This document shows positions 58,736 through 64,000 of a DNA stretch of 64,000 bases, piece after piece. The notes under the pieces are model-generated. The model had not been told where the DNA came from. It saw nothing but the letters and a program-made list of their open reading frames with translations, and did not search any database. This DNA comes from Strongylocentrotus purpuratus (lineage: Eukaryota > Echinodermata > Echinoidea > Camarodonta > Strongylocentrotidae): contig NW_022145609.1 of assembly GCF_000002235.5 (NCBI RefSeq), forward strand, positions 27,482,153 through 27,546,152. The letters run 5' to 3'. A program made the translations under genes and the position numbers. Numbering within the stretch: position 1 is the first letter of the stretch; every line of letters begins with the position of its first letter.

Positions 58736-59799
58736 GATACAAGACGAAGATAAAGTTATGGTCATATGGAATAGATCTTGTTAAGCATAGGCTATACGTA
58801 GAGACTTAGAAACGTGAGACAAATTAATGACCTGCTTCACTTCATACATGATTTTAATAGTCTTCATATTTCGTTCAATTGCATACTAAAACACTGATCG
58901 GAAGACAGATTAAATCCGATAATTGCAAGATAATGTTGACAAAATGCATATCAAATGACTCTACGAGAAATCAGTAGTTTCCTTCCCTCGTTCAGGGCAG
59001 CGATCAGCCGTTTCTTAAAGGATTTTAAGATTAACTACGTTTCCTTTCAAGACAAAACAATATTTCTTGAAGATTTAATGCTACAGGATATCCCGTCCCC
59101 TCTCCGATGTTCTTAAATGGCCAGTCATAATTAAGAGATTAAAGCTCAACTAAAAACAGATTAGCTTTCAGCAACATAACATAATTGTTAAGCAAATATT
59201 ATTCCTTATGGTTGTCCTTACATGTTCTCCAAAAACATGAATTTAGGGGAAAATCGGCACCCTCTCCCAGTTAACATTGCTATCTGTTGTGGTTTGCACA
59301 ATATTCGTAGTGCCTTGCGTGATTATGTCAAAGAGCACTTTAGTTTTTTTAATCATTGAATTTAAATAATATCCGATTCAGAGTTGGAAGTTACCTTTAG
59401 ATTAAAAAGAAAAAAACATTTAGCATCATGGAAAAATAAAACGGTCAAATTTGTTAAGGTTTGTAGGATCAGAACGGAAACAAACACAAAGGAAAAGTAC
59501 ATTCTGTATTTGAATTTATTCATTAGTTCAGAATCGCTATTTTCCAAATGCACGTAGGAATATAATTATCTTAAACAAAAGAGGCATATTCTTTTCCGTA
59601 TCGTCCTTGATCATGATTATAACAACATCGTTTAAAGGTAAAGACCAGTATTGGAAACGCCCCAATTTCAAAAAATGAAATGGAAGCTCTCATTACCAAT
59701 CATGTGAAAGAATATGTTTTGACTAATACATGATGATAAAAAATTTGCCGGGAAACCGCCTACTAATTCATATATTTGGTAAAATTGTTTCTCTCATGG
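58736..59799. other. AT-rich non-coding DNA
   Basis: Nothing recognised. Confidence 0.4.
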
Positions 59800-60012
59800 T
59801 CCGTGAGAGATATAGGGTAGTCCCATATACATCTTTCTGTGTATAGTGCTTGTAACTTTACGAAGAATGGGCCAAATTTCTTATCATTTGATGATTCCAG
59901 AACCTTGCAGATGCTAGATGCTAGATGATCAACCTTTTCTGATCGATTCCACAACGTTTCTTTCACAATGCAATCGCATGACCAAAACTGGTCTTTACCT
60001 TTAAAGGTGTGG
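59800..60012 (+). repeat. Three-copy dispersed repeat, copy 3
   Basis: Matches the right half of 53965-54590 from CATCTTTCTGTGTATAGTGC to GCAATCGCATGACCAAAACT. It includes a local GATGCTA duplication (AGATGCTAGATGCTAGATGA) not seen in the other copies. Confidence 0.8.
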
Positions 60013-62123
60013 ACAAGAGTGTATGCATAACTATATGATTGATATTTTTATTCCTTTTGAGCTAAATGCTTGAGTAATTATTTGAGAGATTCTACTTGAA
60101 CATGAAAATCCTTCACTCTAAAGCACAACAAAAACAATCATCAATTTTAGAGACTCCTATGACTGTGTATTGAAGAATCTAACATTTTAGGAGGTATTCT
60201 TTTTTGCAACACTAAAAAACAAGTGGCAAAGCAACAAAAAAGAAATTGTTTCAAGGTGCACCACTCATCTCTCGGGCCCTTGCATAGTCTAACTCTCAGA
60301 AGACTAATATCATCAATATAAATACACGAATCAAGATCAAAGGTAGAATATTTTTGTCCTTTGATCGCGAAATTTGAGACTAATAAGTCGCGATAATCGC
60401 TTTTCACCTCTCGTTTAACACACCGTAAAACACAGAGCCCCCAAGCGAGGGTGATGCGAGCGATGATGGGTATAAAGCTAGTGTACTTTGGTGGGATGGG
60501 TTCATGCTTTGGGGGCCAGTGGTCTGATTTTGACTCTTTGACCGCGCCGCAAAATAATAAATTGTAACGATTTTTTTAACGTCCTGTAAATCAGTCATCT
60601 TAAAAATCTATCCATCTCAGGTAATTGTTCTATTAAAGGACAGAAAGGAATTGACCATGCCCCAGTTTCAGCCCGTTGTACAGTCTACATAAAACTATCC
60701 CAACCGTACAAGAAATAGAAATCGTAGGAACGAGGGCAGCATTACAGGGGGTGTGCAGGGGGAGGGGGGGGGGGGTAGCGTAGGTCTATTCAGTGAGGAG
60801 GGTACCGGCGATGGGGGGGGGGGGGAGGGGGGCACCTGTCTCGATAGGTAGATGAAATTCGAGAAAATAAGATAGTCGAAAGGGGGAAGAGGGTCGTATC
60901 ATTTTCTTTAGCGTTGCTTTCCCTCTCTTTCTTACTCTTTCCTTTTTTCCTTTTCTCTCTTTCTTTCATTATTCGTAGCTATACTACTATATATTATGGC
61001 TACATCAATCTAAGGTTAATTAAGAAAAGTAATTTGGTATGACATTCGTAATCATGACCCTGCCCCTTATAAATTACAAATATATCAGTTCCTGAAGTGG
61101 ATGGGCGACTACTACGTGAATCGTCATCAACGATCTCCCAACCAGCTATAAAGAGAGCTGCCCATTTATTTACCATTTATCAGGCAAGAGCATTGTCCCT
61201 TAATGTGGCCACCATCCTCTAATGGATATCATTCGGCTCAATCCATCTTCTGGGTCGACATGAAATGGAAGACTGCACGTTGCTGAGCAACATCCATTGA
61301 CATAGTCATTTTTCTTTAAGTTCCAGGTACTCCGATTTGATCGACTGCTCTAATACCCAGGTGAGGTGCTGCTGAATTCAGATCTTGCCACCTTTTATTA
61401 GAAAGATAGAATATTCATAAGACATATTATTACTTCACCGACAACCTGCTCCATCTACACAGTCTCCCGCACAGTATGAACGTATTGAGCACCTCTCGTA
61501 CATCATGTAGATATCATTTTTGTTAAAGTAGATACATTAATTTTGATGCGGACTTAATAGAGATGCGATTTCTAAATTTAGATTATGCGTGCAACGTGAT
61601 AGTTCTGCACATGCAAGTATACATGCATTCATTACGAGGGATTGTAGTGAATGTATACAAAGGGCAAGAGTAAAAAAAAAGAAGACCTTTGTAAAATGCA
61701 AAGAATATCTTGGTATGATAGAGACTGAAATCAAAACAAACGAATAAAATAAATAAACATACAACCAGAAGGATAACTTCATAATTTCTTGATAGTGGAG
61801 TGGGGCAGCTCAGGGAAAATTCACACATTTTAGAAGATAGAGGGGATGGGGAGGGGGGGGGGGCACAGACGAGATTTTTAATAATTGGTTATATTTTAAA
61901 TGAATGTGAAATATATCCCTTACTTTTCTTTTCATAAGCGCTTTAAAGAAAATTATCCTGTAAGTAAAGGTATGTAGTACTATATAAAGGCCCTGTCGTG
62001 TTACAAACATGTATTAATTCAAACTAGAAGCTGCTGCATGAGTTCACTAATATATATATAATTTTTGTGCACCCTTATAGTCGTTTTCTTTTCAAAAAGA
62101 AAAGATTTTTTTTTTTTATTTGC
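60013..62123. other. Non-coding stretch
   Basis: Minus-strand open frames of 86 and 64 codons at 60147-60598 have coding-like composition but no recognised domain and adjoin each other in different frames. G runs lie at 60763, 60813 and 61852. Confidence 0.35.
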
Positions 62124-62387
62124 CGGTGGAATACGTAATAAACAAATTAAAACATTGTTTAGGAAGACCTAAGACACGACAGAACTGTGGGTTTGCGTCA
62201 TTTGTTTGTGGTTTAAATAAGCAAATAGTGTTTATTGATGTTATCAAAATATTTGGGTGGAATACGTCATAAACAAATTAAAATATTGTTCAGGATGACC
62301 TAAAACACGACGGAACTGTGAATTTGCGTCATTTTTTGTGTGGTTTAAATAAGTAAATAGTGTTTATTGATGTTATCATAATATTTA
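62124..62387. repeat. Tandem duplication, 131-bp period
   Basis: GGTGGAATACGT begins both copies (about 62125, 62256). They share ATAAACAAATTAAAA, ATAGTGTTTATTGATGTTAT and GAACTGTG. Identity is about 90 percent. Confidence 0.9.
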
Positions 62388-63440
62388 TTATTTGTTGGCC
62401 CATCATACCCTACAATCTCATTAACAAATCCAAAACATCTTAATTACTTGTATACAAATATCAGCATAGCTATTAATACCATCCCATTCATATTAAATCT
62501 CAAATAAACTATGAATGTGCGTCATTGTGTCTTAACATTAAAAACAATTACTGATTAATTCGTAGATGACAACTAAACAAAACGAAAATCATCTTTATCT
62601 ATGAACCACTTTCGCTCCGATACCCGCAATTCTGCGATAAGCCCCTCTTTTCACGTGCAAGGGGGTCCACGTTTTGTTTCTGTCGTTTTGACGCAACCGT
62701 ACGATACTCGTATTCAATGGAGTAGCGTGACTCCACTCATTTTGAGGGAGGGAGGGGGGGGGGGGCATCACTCATTCTCTGAAAGTGAACTGCGAATTCA
62801 CAAAGATACTGTACATGGGGAGGGTACGAGAAGTAGTCCTTGCGTATTTTTTTTTCTACTGTCAATTTCCCCCTTTTCCCTTTCTCTCATTTTGATATAG
62901 CCTTTCTTTCTTATTATTTTGTTCCACTCAATATTAGGGGGGTCACGTGTCCCCTGTATCTACGCCCCTGTCTGTAACCATACATGAAGATGATAGAGAT
63001 AACTGGAGATTTGATTGACAGATAATATTACGGTCATCTGCAATTCAAATTAGATACACGGCTGATTTATTTTCTGCCAAATACATGCAAAAATTGTTGA
63101 AACGTCACACGCTGGCTTTGATTTTAAGTTCATGAATTTCATAAATAGACATATGTGAAGAAATTTCGTTTAATATTTTTAATTCAAGTTCACTAAAATT
63201 GAGGAACCAGTAGTTTAAAACCTGTTGCAAGTAGTTAGTACAATGGTAGATCTAGGAAATGGGGGCACGTAAACTTGATAATTGATCCTTTTTTAAATCA
63301 AGTATTTATGTTCTTTAATCTAATCTTTTTATTTCTGTCAATTGATTCACCTATTTTGGGAGGGATATTTTCAGATATTTTCGATCCAGCGGCAGAGGGA
63401 GGGGGAGGGTTCACAGGGAATACGTAGCACCTGGTCATGT
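62388..63440. other. Non-coding stretch
   Basis: A G run near 62757. TGTATCTACGCCCCTGTCTG near 62957 resembles an element end, but no partner was found. Confidence 0.35.
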
Positions 63441-63505
63441 TTTTATTTATTTGTATTAAGCGCTATATAAAAATTAAATATTATTATTATTATTATTATT
63501 ATTTA
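63441..63505 (+). mobile_element. Retroelement tail with (ATT)n
   Basis: TTTGTATTAAGCGCTATATA followed by AAAATTAAAT and eight ATT units (63480-63503). The AGCGCTATATAAA plus (ATT)n end is the retroelement tail pattern of this window. No body is attached. Confidence 0.5.
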
Positions 63506-64000
63506 TTTGACACATACTTGAATCCAGTAAATATAAATCTCGTATCTGCCAAAGAACGTTTGTACCCTTTATCAATCCACAGGCCACCCTTTAAGAAAAT
63601 ACCCTCAAATAACTCCTGTAAGTCATGCCACGTAAGCTTTAAAATTTACAACATCATTTTCAGCGTTTGGAAATTGTGAGAAGTGTTTAAAAATGTCTTG
63701 CTCGATGGAAAGAAAAAAATCTAAAGGAAGATATGGAGCGGATATCACTGACCACCCACAGGAAATGTATTAATCCACGCCTTTAAATGATTATCAATGG
63801 CTGTCAAAAAAGATGCTGAGTTATGCTAGCTTGGTTTAGGAATTGAGGGGGGGGGGGTGTCAAATATAGGTTAAGGAGATGTCACAGGATGTCATCTTAA
63901 GTCATGGAATACTTGGCTTATTTTTGTTTTATTGCTGTCTTTGATTTAGGGGAGTTCTGTCGAATGGTGGAATGACGGGATAGTGAATCATAATTATAGG
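63506..64000. other. Non-coding DNA to window end
   Basis: G run near 63847. Nothing else recognised. Confidence 0.4.

Noticed and set aside
60147..60598. Adjacent minus-strand open frames with coding-like composition
   Set aside because: Different frames, no recognised domain, no splice evidence. Would need a homology search.

Overview
The window reads as nuclear DNA of a marine invertebrate deuterostome, most likely an echinoderm such as a sea urchin. This rests on the AT-rich, intron-like texture, the abundant purine microsatellites, poly-G tracts, tRNA-derived SINEs ending in an AGCGCTTA/AGCGCTATATAAA-type tail, many small MITEs, and the absence of bacterial gene organisation. No alignment was run, so the taxon is an inference.

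Protein-coding content is very low. The best candidate is a plus-strand 3'-terminal exon at 1238-3059. It has splice acceptors, an extremely glutamate-rich repeat protein, a basic C-terminus, a stop and two AATAAA signals, and it carries one frame break inside a GAG tract. Two weaker first-exon candidates lie on the minus strand: a signal-peptide exon (9322-9402) and an exon with an upstream TATA-like motif (33447-33605). Most other open frames are translations of (GA)n, (CAT)n, (AGT)n or homopolymer tracts.

The main content is mobile and repetitive DNA. Elements with clear ends are: a 447-bp MITE with perfect 27-bp inverted ends (14463-14909); a hAT-like MITE with an 8-bp target duplication (19351-19582); a 120-bp MITE with 21-bp ends (22409-22528); two copies of a 187/188-bp TTAA-flanked MITE in opposite orientation (10572-10759, 47583-47769); a 459-bp element with 31-bp ends and an 11-bp target duplication (49377-49835); and a 1.24-kb CpG-rich near-perfect palindrome built from a TTAA-flanked element (51026-52265). 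Retrotransposon remnants include a non-LTR 3' end with a structured 3'UTR (55680-56150), several weaker LINE tails, and tRNA-derived SINEs. Dispersed repeats include a three-copy family at 47.8, 54.2 and 59.8 kb and an inverted pair at 11.0 and 16.2-17.5 kb.

Tandem repeats occur throughout: duplications at 11.6, 20.8, 24.4, 38.5-39.4, 43.2, 52.9, 56.2 and 62.1 kb, a six-copy array at 40.57-41.28 kb, and a 16-bp minisatellite at 3.7-3.9 kb. Nearly all long GA and poly-G tracts have the purine strand on top, an asymmetry noted in Part 2. No rRNA gene, intact tRNA, CRISPR array, operon or complete transposase gene was seen. The most noteworthy structure is the palindrome, followed by the Glu-rich exon and the well-bounded MITEs.
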